A model generated the notes under the pieces. That model saw only the letters and a list, made by a program, of their open reading frames with translations. It was not told the DNA's origin and ran no database searches. A DNA stretch of 64,000 nucleotides from Albifimbria verrucaria (lineage: Eukaryota; Ascomycota; Sordariomycetes; Hypocreales; Stachybotryaceae). Positions 48,634 to 59,625 of this stretch are shown here, one piece after another. Position numbers and translations under genes: made by a program. Where the stretch lies: assembly GCA_020081605.1 (NCBI GenBank), contig JAHREC010000009.1, positions 1,798,001 to 1,862,000 on the forward strand, written 5' to 3'. Each line of letters starts with the position of its first letter. The stretch's first letter is position 1.

Positions 48634-51507
48634 AATGGCATCCAGACCAGAGCTCAAGGTAGGCGCGGCTCTGAATTCCACCTCCTCAATGACCTCGCTA
48701 ACCGTCTGCAGCTCGACGACGAGGGCGGCTTCATTCGCTTCTTCAAGTCCCTACCCTCAACAGGTGACGATACGATACGCATATTCGACCGCAGTGACTG
48801 GTACACTGCCCACGGCGAGGATGCTACCTTCATTGCCAAAACCGTATATCACCCGCCCTACACCCTTGCTGCCAAAGTGCTAACATATCCTAGGTGTACA
48901 AGACTACCTCGGTCATCCGCCAACTCGGCCGCAACGACCATACCGGCCTGCCCTCGGTGACCATGACTGTCACCGTGTTTCGACAGTTCCTTCGGGAGGC
49001 CCTTCTCAAGCTCGGCAAGCGAATCGAGATATGGCAGAGCCCCAACGGTCGAATGAACTGGAAGTGCACCAAGCAGGCGTCACCAGGTAACCTGCAGGAC
49101 GTTGAGGATGACCTAGGTGGCCAGATTGACTCGGCACCGATGATCCTGGCAGTGAAAATATCCGCCAAGGCTTCAGAAGCTCGAAGTGTTGGTGTTTGTT
49201 TCGCAGATGCCAGTGTACGAGAGCTAGGCGTTAGCGAATTCCTCGACAACGACCTTTATTCGAATTTCGAAGCCCTTCTGATCCAGCTCGGTGTACGCGA
49301 ATGTTTAATACAAGTCGACAAGGCTGAAAAGGAGAAGGACCCAGAGCTGGCCAAGCTAAAGCACATCATCAACAACTGTGGTGTTGCGATAGCTGAACGC
49401 CCGGCTGGTGATTTTGGCATCCGCGACATCGAACAAGATCTGGCTCGCCTGCTCAAGGACGAGAAGTCGGCTGCACTCCTCCCCAGACAGAGCTCAAGCT
49501 GGCCATGGGATCCGCGGCATCACTCATCAAATACCTCGGCGTCCTGCAAGACCCTCCAATTTTGGCCAGTATCAGCTCTACCAGCATGACCTAGCCCAGT
49601 TCATGAAGCTCGATGCGGCAGCCCTGAAGGCCCTGAATCTGATGCCCGGTCCTCGTGATGGCTCCAAAACCATGAGCGTCTACGGTGTGCTCAACCACTG
49701 CAAGACGCCGGTAGGCAGCCGGCTACTTTCACAGTGGCTGAAGCAGCCTCTCATGAACAAGGACGAGATCGAGAAACGCCAGCAGCTTGTCGAGGCGTTC
49801 TTTAACGACACCGAGCTGCGGCAGACCATGCAGGAGGAACATCTGCGATCCGTACCCGATCTATACCGCCTTTCAAAGCGCTTCCAGCGCGGTAAGGCTA
49901 CACTCGAAGATGTTGTCCGCGCATATCAGGTAGTCATTCGTCTCCCCGGCTTCATCGGCACGTTCGAAGGTGTCATGGACGAGGCGTACCGCGATCCGCT
50001 CGACGAGGCCTACACTACCAAGCTTCGTGACTTGTCCGATAGTCTCGGCAAGCTGCAAGACATGGTGGAGCAGACCGTTGACTTGGACGCTCTCGACCGT
50101 CACGAGTACATTATCAAGTCAGACTACGACACAGGTCTACGCATCATCCGGAAGAAACTTGACCAGCTTGACAAGGATATCCGAGCCGAGTTCTATGAGG
50201 CCGCGCAGGACCTGGATCAAGAGGCCGATAAGAAGATTTTTCTGGAGACCAACCACAAGGTTCATGGTGTCTGCATGCGTCTCACCAGACAGGAAGCTGG
50301 CTGCATCCGCAACAATTCACGATACCAAGAATGCTCCACACAGAAGAACGGTGTCTACTTCACCACGAAGAAGATGCAGGCTTACCGCCGCGAGTACGAC
50401 CAGCTCTCCCAAAACTACAACCGCACACAGAGCGGCCTGGTTCACGAGGTGGTCCACGTGGCATCCTCGTACTGCCCGGTGCTGGAGAGATTGGCTGGTG
50501 TCCTTGCACACCTGGATGTCATCGTCTCACTCGCTCACTGCTCGGTCCATGCACCAGAGGCCTACGTGCGCCCCAAAATTCACCCACGCGGTGAGGGCCA
50601 GACCAAGCTCAAGGAGGCCCGTCATCCTTGCATGGAGCTCCAAGATGACGTGCAGTTCATCACGAATGACATCGAGCTCACCCGTGATAAGTCATCATTC
50701 TTGATCATTACCGGACCCAACATGGGTGGTAAGTCGACGTTCATCCGCCAGACTGGCGTCATCGCACTCATGGCACAAGTCGGATGCTTCGTTCCCTGCT
50801 CTGAGGCTGAGGTCACCATCTTCGACTCTATCCTTGCCCGTGTTGGCGCCAGTGACTCCCAACTTAAAGGTGTCTCTACATTCATGGCGGAAATGCTCGA
50901 GACCGCAAACATCCTCAAGTCAGCCACCGCAGAGTCGCTCATTATCATCGACGAGCTCGGACGTGGTACTTCGACATACGACGGTTTCGGACTGGCGTGG
51001 GCTATATCCGAGCATATTGTCAAGGAGATTGGTTGCTTCGCCATGTTCGCGACGCATTTCCACGAATTGACAGCTTTGGCGGACCAGTACCCCAATGTCA
51101 TGAACTTGCACGTCACAGCGCACATCAGCGGATCCGGCGAAGGAGAAAACGCCAAGCGCGAGGTCACCCTGCTGTACAAGGTCGAGCCAGGCATCTGCGA
51201 CCAGAGTTTCGGTATCCACGTTGCCGAGCTGGTGCGCTTCCCGGACAAGGTGGTCCGCATGGCCAAGCGCAAGGCCGACGAGCTTGAAGACTTCACCACC
51301 AAACACGAGGACCTGGGCCTGAGCTATAGCAAGGAAGATGTCGAAGAAGGGAGCGCCATGCTCAAGGAGCTTCTGATTCAGTGGAAGGAGCAGGTCAAGA
51401 ACGGAGAGATGAGCAAGGAAGAGCAAGTGGCCAAGCTGAAGGAGCTTGTGGCCGCCGACTCCAAGCTGCTCGCAAACCCATTCTTTCAATCAGTCAAGGC
51501 ACTGTAA
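48634..51507 (+). CDS. MSH2: DNA mismatch repair protein MSH2
   Basis: Exons are 48634-48658, 48712-48843 and 48894-51507. The start MASRPELK-LDDEGGFIRFF is the usual fungal one. The mismatch-binding, connector, lever and clamp regions can be followed. The ATPase domain shows Walker A GPNMGGKST, the signature region GASDSQLKGVSTFMAEM, Walker B LIIIDELGRGTSTYDG and the H-loop FATHFHEL. The C-terminal helix-turn-helix region ends at PFFQSVKAL. MSH2 pairs with MSH3 or MSH6 to recognise mismatches and loops. Two frameshifts in the connector/lever region (near 49484 and 49555) each fit one missing base in a C-run or C-rich site and restore the family sequence (LPQTELKLAMGSAASL, then NFGQYQLYQHDL). 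If real, they would abolish function. Confidence 0.95.
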
Positions 51508-52046
51508 TATATCACTTAACGGGAACAGATACAACGGGTCCAAAAGGAAGACGCCGTGTATATTTAGGGAAAGTAAGGCGCCTGGAGCTGGGATACAAAT
51601 TTTAAAGGACACACAGTCAGATAGCAAATCACATGTCTCAGGTATTTAACTGCCTGTATGTATCACTCGAGAATAGTCTGTGAATTGCATCATGTTAGCG
51701 TTTGTCAACAGTAAGCTGTGAAAGCAACAAAGTGATGCAGTAAAAGGGCTTCTCAGGATGTAGATATTGGTGAGCGTTGTAATCATTACGATCATAAACA
51801 GCCTCTGACTCGATATTTCATCATAGAAGGAAAGGAATGTAAGAGCAGAAAACAATTGTAGCAACGTACCTTTGCAGAATCTTTCAGCATGCCCTAGGAC
51901 ATTCAACACGATCCAGATCGGACTTGTCCGAATGGGGAAAAACAAAAGCTAAACTCCAATTCTCTAGTGTAGCATCTCTTCTCCGCCTGGGAAGAGTTAT
52001 GTACAGATATCCCTCCGCTCAGTGACTCGGAATAAAAAGGAAATGT
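51508..52046. other. Intergenic, 3' flanks of convergent genes
   Basis: No gene seen. Confidence 0.4.
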
Positions 52047-52912
52047 TTATTGGCTGCCCTCGACGGTGGCCTTGACGGGGTTGATCTCGAATCCATAGTT
52101 CTCCTTGATGCGTTCTCGCCTTCGCTCCTCGTAACCAGGGGTCGGATACCTGCAGCACACCGTATCAGTAAAAGGACAATCTCAATGTATAAAACGGCAG
52201 AAGGGACATTGGGGACATACCGCGTCCCTCACCGAGCTCGGCAATGGTCTGCTCAACGGGTCGGCGTGTGGTACGACGGATGATTTCTTTGCGCTCAAAC
52301 TCGTCGCTCTCCTCCTTGAAGCTGTCAATACGTCCGCCGAGGAAGTGCACGGTGCCCTGGACACCGGCAAAGAGACCACCGAGACCCATAACGACGGGCA
52401 TACGCTTGACTACAGGGAGAGGTAAGCGGATACGTTGCAAGAATGGAATATGCGTAGTTAGTTAACCACCAGGGCACAACGTACAAGGCAGGCCGAGGAT
52501 GCCACCACAGGCGAAGCCACCAATGGCGGCAGACCAGGCGTCGTCCTTCTCACGCAAGTTCATGCTGGTTCGGGAGAAGAAAGTGTAGGCAGCAGGGGCG
52601 ACAGCTAATGCAATGGCATGTTAGCATTCCAAACTTCCGCGGCTCAAAGGCACGCAACGGCCGCCAGCGATTGCGAGCGACCAAGGCCCGTCGTGGACTT
52701 ACTAGCCAAGCCGATGATGGGGGCGCCGCGAGTGAAGACGCTCAGGGCACCGACGTTGCGCCTCGACAGGGCGTTGTGGATGGCGGCGACGAAGATACCG
52801 CTGCCGAGGCCCATGATGGCCGTCTTGCCGGTCTCGTCAATGACATCGTGGGGACGTAGGGCCTCTCGGGCCTGGTGTAGCCCGTGGCGATGGGATCGGC
52901 GTGCTGCCCCAT
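52047..52912 (-). CDS. Complex I subunit NDUFA11 homologue (Neurospora 21.3 kDa type)
   Basis: Four exons: 52703-52912, 52485-52604, 52223-52409 and 52047-52149. The protein has GKTAIMGLGSGIFVAAIHNAL, FTRGAPIIGLA, AAYTFF, AAIGGFACGGILGLPFKR and VMGLGGLFAGVQGT. This is the four-helix Tim17-like layout of NDUFA11. The ending is ELGEGRG...YEERRRERIKENYGFEI. It is an accessory subunit in the membrane arm of mitochondrial NADH:ubiquinone oxidoreductase. Two frameshifts: a missing C in CCCC near 52852 and another near 52141. Both restore the family sequence. It is divergent from TRM10. Confidence 0.88.
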
Positions 52913-53502
52913 GGCGTTTGTCAGGGAGGACGCGTGGGGTTGTTGAGGGAGATGGGGGAGGATTGGGAGGTGATTCTATCATCGAGGGAGGTTTGGAGCA
53001 GAGCTTGGGACGATGGAGCAAGATCGTGGTTGCGCGTCACGTGACCTGACATCAATTGGAACATGCTGATTGGCCAGGCCAAGACGCAGCGGAATGTGAG
53101 CTTGAGCTACTTTGGACCCCACCAACGACTGCTCTGTGCACTAACAAATAAATTCTGGGTGAAGCACATCGCAACCTCCACTCGCTCGACCGAACCGCTC
53201 TTGATGCCTGTTTGCCGCTGGGATCCATATCATCACACCCTCAATATTTTACCGGTGCCTTCATTATTATTTACTGAACCACGATTAAGATCTAGCCTCC
53301 ATCTACGAAGCTTGTCCTTTCTGCGTAACAAGTTTCTCACACGAGGCTTGCGCTTACAAGATTTATCGTCGTGCTCACGACAGAAGCATCTTCAGTTCTC
53401 TTCAACAGGACGTCTCAGACGACCTGCTACCGTCAAACCAACTTATTCTAGAGAATTCCATAAATCTGTAGCGGACTTTGGATTCACAAAATTTCTTACA
53501 CG
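52913..53502. promoter_or_regulatory. Divergent promoter between NDUFA11-like gene and TRM10
   Basis: 590 bp between two divergent starts. TCACGTGA, a palindromic CACGTG site (bHLH/CBF1-like), lies at 53037-53044. Function is inference. Confidence 0.45.
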
Positions 53503-54767
53503 ATGAGCTCGGCACAGCCTACTGAGCTCCCATCCGAGGATGTGAAGTCTCTTCCTCAGAACCCAGAGGCTCAACCATCCACCCCGAGCCACAGGAGACA
53601 ACCCAGCAAACCACAAACCCTGATTCCAATGGCGACTCGCAGGCACCCACAGAGGCCCAGCCGCCCATGTCTAAGAACGCGCTTAAGCGTCTCAAGCGCC
53701 AACAGCAATGGGAAGATGGCAAGGACGAGCGCCGCAAACGCCGCAAGGAGAAGCGTCATGACCGCAAGTCGCGCCGCCGTGAGCAACGCGAAGCCCTCCT
53801 CGCCCAGGGCATCGACCCTCTGTCGTCTACCCCCAGCGTCCTGCCCCTACGCTGGTGCCCGTCGCCCTCGTCCTTGACTGCGACTTTGAGCAGTACATGA
53901 CCGACAAAGAGCGCATCTCCCTGTGCAGCCAGCTCACTCGGTGCTACGCCGATAACAGGCAGGCTCGCTATCGTGCGCACTTCTGGGTGTCAGGCTGGAA
54001 GGGAAAGGTCCGCGAGCGCTTTGAGACGGTGCTTGAGAACCAGCAGAAGAGCTGGCGCGGAGTGGAGTTCTTCGAGGGGACTTCACGGAGGCAGCTGCGC
54101 GCGCGCGATGTGACCAAGGGAGAAAAGGGTGGTAAAATGATTGAGCCACTGCAACGGAGTCTCGATGAGAAAGTCCCTTGAGCAGAGATGAAAGCGACCC
54201 TTCCCCATCCCAGAGCCTGAACCTGAACCAGCAGAGGAGTTCAAGAATATTGTGTATCTCACCTCCGACTCGCCCTACACTCTGGAGCGCATCGACCCGC
54301 ACACAAGCTACATCATCGGCGGACTCGTCGACAAGAACCGCGAGAAGGGCTTGTGCTACCGCCGCGCACGCGAGCACGGCATCCGCACCGCCAAGCTGCC
54401 CATCGGACAGTTCATGGTGATGCAGAGCCGGCAGGTGCTGGCGACGAACCACGTCGTAGAGATCATGCTCCGCTGGCTCGAGTGCGAGGATTGGGGCAAG
54501 GCTTTCCTGCAGGTCATCCCGAAGCGCAAGGGCGGCAAGTTGAAGGGTGACGAGGAGGGAGATGCAGCGCAAGACGCGGCGGTAGGCAAGGACGACGCAG
54601 ACGAAGAGGATGAGGAGGTCGATGAGCAGGATGAACACGAGGAGGCGCTAGAGGCGCTGGCCGAGGCGAATGCCATGGATGAGGCGGCGGCGGAGACACA
54701 AAACCAACCCACCGAGCCACCCCAGACCGAGTCATCTACCAAAGATCAGGGAAGCACAGGTCAATAG
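53503..54767 (+). CDS. TRM10: tRNA (guanine-9-N1)-methyltransferase TRM10
   Basis: A single-exon gene. The disordered start is followed by a basic region ([19 protein letters not shown] then [21 protein letters not shown]), as in TRM10. The SPOUT core shows [17 protein letters not shown], then [47 protein letters not shown] and [14 protein letters not shown]; the knot and its conserved Asp and Asn residues are present. The C-terminal tail is very acidic. It methylates G9 of tRNAs using SAM. Four frameshifts (near 53584, 53850, 54170 and 54210) fit single missing bases, mostly in C or A runs. It is convergent with PRI1, 84 bp apart. Confidence 0.93.
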
Positions 54768-54851
54768 CCTTTTGTAGTGTCATAATAGCTGTAAAATTTC
54801 CAAGTCGTACAATGCTGCGCCTAACAACTCCATCCTGGACATTCCAGTTCG

Positions 54852-56615
54852 TTAATCCCACAATATATCCATACCCCGTCCCATGCTATCTACCGTTGCA
54901 ATTCCAACCCAAATGCGTGACTCAAAAGCTGTATTATCTTCCTCGCGCTCCCTCTTCACACGCTCTTCCTTCATGATGCCGTTGACGAAAGACCTGAACT
55001 GCTCGATGTACGGCTTTAGGCTCGTCTTCTCCCAGTCGTTGACGCCCTTGCTGTTGTCCTCGGCACCCTCATCAGGTTGCCATGCATCGATTTCCGCGAG
55101 GAGGCTCTGCACGGTGGGCACACCGAGCGGGTCGAAGTCCTCCAGGTTCTTGGTGTCGATGGGCACACAGACACGGCCGGTGCCTGGGTGCACAACGAAG
55201 GGCTCTTGAGCAAATGGTTAAGTTTCTTGCTGACTTCAATATCGAGTCGGGGGTATGTGTATTCTAGCACAATGTCTTGCTTGGCCTCCAGGAGTGCCTT
55301 AGAATCAAGAGATTTGCTTGCACCAGTCTTGGCCACTGCATCAATATCGGCCCATTTGGAGGTCGAGGCGCGTCCAGGAGCAGCGTCCCATTTTCGGCGC
55401 AGCGACTCATTCAGGGTGCGGTCAGGAAGGAGCTGCAGCAGCTTTTCGGCTTGCTCATCAGTAGCCCACGGGTCTTGTACGGCAAGAACATCCTCTTGGA
55501 AGTGGTTCTTGAGGATGTCGAGGCTACGGCTGTGAGAAATTTGTCAGTCCCAGTCTTGCACTGTATTATAGGATTTAGGAGTAGACGTACGCAAGATGAG
55601 GGTGCAATGGCCTCCTCACATTGACCTTCTTTCCGCTCTGTGCACCACCCTTGACGACCTCAAGGTATCCCGCAATGGCTCGCCTCTTCTGGTCGTCCAT
55701 ACTTCGGACCTTCTTGTCACACACCCAGGCGTGGGCACCACGTCGTCCGGAGTAAACCCACATGATGTGCTTGAAACCAAAGTCCTCGCGCAGGGCCACA
55801 TCCACGACTTTAATGGCCATGGTCATGAACTGCCAACACTTGTTGCAAATGTTCGCCTTGTCGCAGCAGGTTCGGACATCGTCATAATCAGTCAAATCGA
55901 TATCAAAGCACAGCTCCTTGGCGAGTGGCTTAAAGGCCGGCGACTTTCCGAGTGTCTTACGGTCGCGGGGATTCGTGGTATAGACCGGGCCGATTTCAAA
56001 ACGGGAGGGCATGAGGCGCAGGACGTCCTTGCGCAGCCTAGGGCAATGTTAGGAAAAATAAAGAGAAAGCGACGTGTAAACTGACAGGTCAGAAGAGGGA
56101 AAGGATTGGTATCGCAGGTAGGCATCGTTTTGTAGCGTGAAGGCGAACTCGCGATGGCTGAAGTCGTTGGTTGGCGTGGGGCTGTGGTTGAGCCATTGGA
56201 AGAGGTAACGCCAGGAAACAAACGCTGGTAGAAACTGCGCATGACTTCGGGGTCCGAGGCCTTCAAAGACATGAAGTCTCTGTTCATTGTTAGCGATAGA
56301 GCCCCGCAGTTCAGAACGATGCTGCCACATACATGCCCTCCGTCAGTGCAGCAGGCGAGCTTGCATCCTTGACAGGCGCTGAGCTTGGGAAGTCGTCGTC
56401 TGAATCAAAGTCCTCAAAGAGCTCCTCCAGCTTGACTGAATTCTTATTCGGATCAGCCTCGGTGGTGGAGGCTGCACCCTCGTTTGTGTTGTTCATTTCG
56501 ACGTCGTCATTGTTTGTTTCCTGGGTGTCGGAGGGGCACCAGTCTCGTTGTCCATGGGCTCGTCCTTAACGGCGCCAGGGAAGAAGCCTGACCTTCAGGG
56601 ATCGAATGCGGCATC
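54852..56615 (-). CDS. PRI1: DNA primase small (catalytic) subunit
   Basis: Four exons: 56333-56615, 56086-56279, 55591-56037 and 54852-55529. Start MPHSIPEGQ, then an acidic disordered stretch. PriS motifs follow: MRSFYQRLFPW, HREFAFTLQND, KELCFDIDLTDYDD (two catalytic Asp of the DxD), CNKCWQFM (zinc knuckle), and IMWVYSGRRGAHAWVCD, which is the strongly conserved SGRRGVH motif. The C-terminus ends DTKNLEDFDPLGVPTV and FESRIWVGIATVD. It makes RNA primers with PRI2 and Pol alpha and is expected to be essential. Four frameshifts (near 56585, 56535, 56215 and 55200) each fit one missing base, mostly C. Because this gene should be essential in a haploid fungus, the shifts are strong evidence of assembly error. 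Confidence 0.95.
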
Positions 56616-58661
56616 TTGGTTGTGATATGAGAACACGCTGGATCTGATTGCGAATACCGGGCCTCGATGAATTTGGTGAGGGTCGGTCAATTCTCGTGGG
56701 TTGACGCTGGAGACGAAGCTAAGTGGGTGGAAGCAAGTCGCGTTGAGACGCGTTTTGGTTAATTTGGCGTAAAGCGAATTTGCTGGCGCCACACCTCCCT
56801 TTCTGTTCATCAACCTAATCAGGTACGTACCTGTGCAACCTGTGCGCTATTCTGCAGAAAGAGCCACCAACTGTCTTGCCTGTTCTTGTCTCCATGATTT
56901 GCACAGAAACCCACTGGAACAAATTCTCAGAGAAACAGGAACTAACAGACCACCCATTCCACATCTCGATGGCCGCGATGAAATGCCTATATCCGCATTT
57001 TGTTCGAGATGCTTATGAATAAAGCCTGCAACTATATATGATCAAGATCCATCGTCGACTATTAGTGCAGCTTAACGGAAGTCACAAAGCACTCTTATTG
57101 CCATTTGTTGCTCATCGCAGTTGTTAGGCAAGCAGCTCTCATCTCTGTACACCTAATAACAAGCTCTCGTTCTCTCTCTTTCTTTCTGAAGCACGTCGTC
57201 CTACTTTAGGATGAAATACACGCACAGGTTATGATACGTACCATGAGGTAGGCAGCTACGTCCCGACGCAGACTCGTCACCACCTCCTCGCATAGACACC
57301 TACTATACGAAATAGACCGCAACCAAGCCGTAAGGCATCCATCAGCCTGGCCACTTACATCGCAGGCTAAAAATACGCGATATCTCGTGCAGCCAGTTCG
57401 TGTGCTAATCCCGCTCCCTCCCTTACAATGCCAGGCATCACAACCTTCGCATGGGTGCCGTGGTAGGATGGTGCGGAACTCTGTGCTTCGGATGCAGCCC
57501 ATGCACCAAGATCCTTGAGGAAACGGTCGGCAGTCGGGGTCAGCCCCGGACTTGCTCGTCACTTTCTGTACGCTACGGAAAGGAACGGACTTCCAAATCT
57601 CCGAGACTGGCTGGTCTTGGTCTTGTTTTGCATCCCTCATGCACACCCCAAACAAGGACTTGCATGGGGAGACGGAAAGTCATCATTACCTGGTGCTGAC
57701 AGTATCCCATTCCGTATGGAACCAACTGTGATTGCGGTATTCGAGCCGTGCACCGCACCGTACTTCGTGGGTAGAAGCAAAATCACCCAAGTGGATGATG
57801 GATGGGATGGCTATCCACCTGGTCAGCTTTGCCCTGAAATGCGGCTGGCCTGCACTGCAAGATAGCGTCCGTCGTCTCTTGTCCCAGAAGAACCGGTGCA
57901 AGCGCCGGTCCCCCAAAGTCCCGAAACGCAAGCAACTTGTCAGATGATGCCCAGGAAAAGATCATCATAAATGACTGTTAAGGCCGAGGAAACAAGTATA
58001 AGCTTTGACGGTGGGATGTGGCATCCAGGTCTAGAACCGCCCGTTGGCGTTCTTGGCCCTGCATCGTTGGGCACGTTGGCTCATTTGGCCTGCAGGGGTT
58101 GGTTGCGGTGGGAGCCGAAATACCCAGCATGAAACACAGATTACAGGGGACCGCGTGGCAGCGTAGCAGCTGTAGGAGCCAACCGTCCGGACCAAGCTTT
58201 GATCTGACCTAAAACCGAATCTCGTCTAGGATTTGGATTTGCCAAGAGACTAGGTACGGGCTTTGTCCTTGGTCGTGTTAGTCGTGATGGCCTCAACAGG
58301 CTGCGCGCATGTCCACGCCATGCCTCCAAGCAAAGCACGCCAACGATTAATACCTTGCCTTGTGTCAGCCTCCGCTAGATAATTTCCGGGCGGTATCTCT
58401 CCCACCGATTTTTGGCCAGGCTTTGGGGTTTTCGAATCTCGGATGGGGTCTGCAGAGGTACCAAGACATCAGCCATGTTGCCAGCCGTGAACACTTCTAC
58501 AGTACCTGTTACACGACGTTTTGAAGCCTCAATCTTCACACCCCCTCCTCTCTTGGTGCCTCCCTCCCTCCCTCCCTGGACCTCGATTCACCACCACCTC
58601 GTTTGCTTTTCCTTCTATATCCAAAACAGCGGATGCTATACCCCAAAGCACAATCGTTCAC

Positions 58662-58895
58662 ATGCCTTTTCCTCAATTGGCCCATCCTCCTAATCAAACT
58701 CCTTACCGAACTTCCGGTGCAAGATCCCCACCCCAACCCGGAAATGCCGGGCGTAACTCCGTCGACCCAACCGACAGGGCTCCGAGCCCCACTAATGGCC
58801 CGGTCCAGAACATGTCCAGAACACCATCGACTCTCAGCCCCGGCGCCGGGGTCGGGGCGGTGGGAGAGCCCAGGAGGTTGCTTGCGCTCCTATAA
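58662..58895 (+). CDS. Possible small Pro/Ser-rich protein
   Basis: A 77-residue frame starts MPFPQLAHPPNQTPYRTSG, continues with Pro, Ser, Asn and Thr and ends RRLLALL. The composition is that of a disordered N-terminus, with phrases such as SPTNGPVQNMSRTPSTLSPG. It could be a small gene, the first exon of a broken gene, or chance. I see no second exon. Confidence 0.25.
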   Translation: MPFPQLAHPPNQTPYRTSGARSPPQPGNAGRNSVDPTDRAPSPTNGPVQNMSRTPSTLSPGAGVGAVGEPRRLLALL

Positions 58896-59150
58896 CTGGC
58901 TGCCTCCCTTCCCTCCTTTAACTGCTAAATCGCTCCATCCCTGTTACCCGGGTTCGCCTCCCATCGACGCAGACTTCCTCCACCTGGAGCATGGACTCGA
59001 CCAACTCCATCATCGCCATCTGACGTCAATAAAATACATGTATACGCAAGAACAGCGAATATTTTATGGCACAGCAAGCTACGATCCATCATAGCCGGTT
59101 ACGCAGTAGGCGATGGCATGGGATAACATGATATGACACCGAATAGCACA

Positions 59151-59250
59151 ACAGAGCATGACACAGCATGATACAACACGACGCAGCACGATACAGCACG
59201 ATACAGCACGACACAACACGACACAACACCATACAGCACGACACAACGCG
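59151..59250. repeat. 10-bp minisatellite, ~10 copies
   Basis: Ten units of consensus ACRCARCACG lie in exact 10-bp register, with transitions (G/A and T/C) as the main variation. It lies ~375 bp beyond the SKN7 stop codon, in its 3' flank. Confidence 0.9.
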
Positions 59251-59625
59251 GCAGAGAACGCATATTAGCGATGTTTACTACTACATGACGAGGACCTTGT
59301 TGCGCGGCACAATATGCTAATAATTTCATCTCATATTCAACCTTGACCAATCATTACGACCTTCCGTCACGTTACTTGATGCCTTGGCTATCACCAATCT
59401 CCGATTGTTTTGATATCATATCGATCCTTCGAATCTTATCTCTCTATAACGTCACAACAACAAAGAGCCTCATAGCCATAACTATTCGCGGAAGACAACC
59501 GCGGTGTATCTACACAAACGCCGTGCGCTCCAATGGCGCAACTCCCAATCACATGGAATATATAAGAATGGCAGAGTAATACCTCGTTGACGACATCGTC
59601 GTCAGCAGCGGTTTGCTAGTTGCAG

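Larger units (their letters stand above)
56616..59625. other. Intergenic (3.0 kb)
   Basis: PRI1 promoter on the left and SKN7 3' flank on the right. Open frames at 57206-57655 and 57515-57865 lack domains and overlap each other on both strands. A repeat array lies at 59151-59250 and a CCCT-type run near 58560. One small candidate is listed separately. Confidence 0.4.

Noticed and set aside
57206..57655. 149-residue minus-strand open frame rich in Cys and Arg
   Set aside because: Unlike any family I know and overlapped by similar frames on the plus strand; chance open frame more likely.
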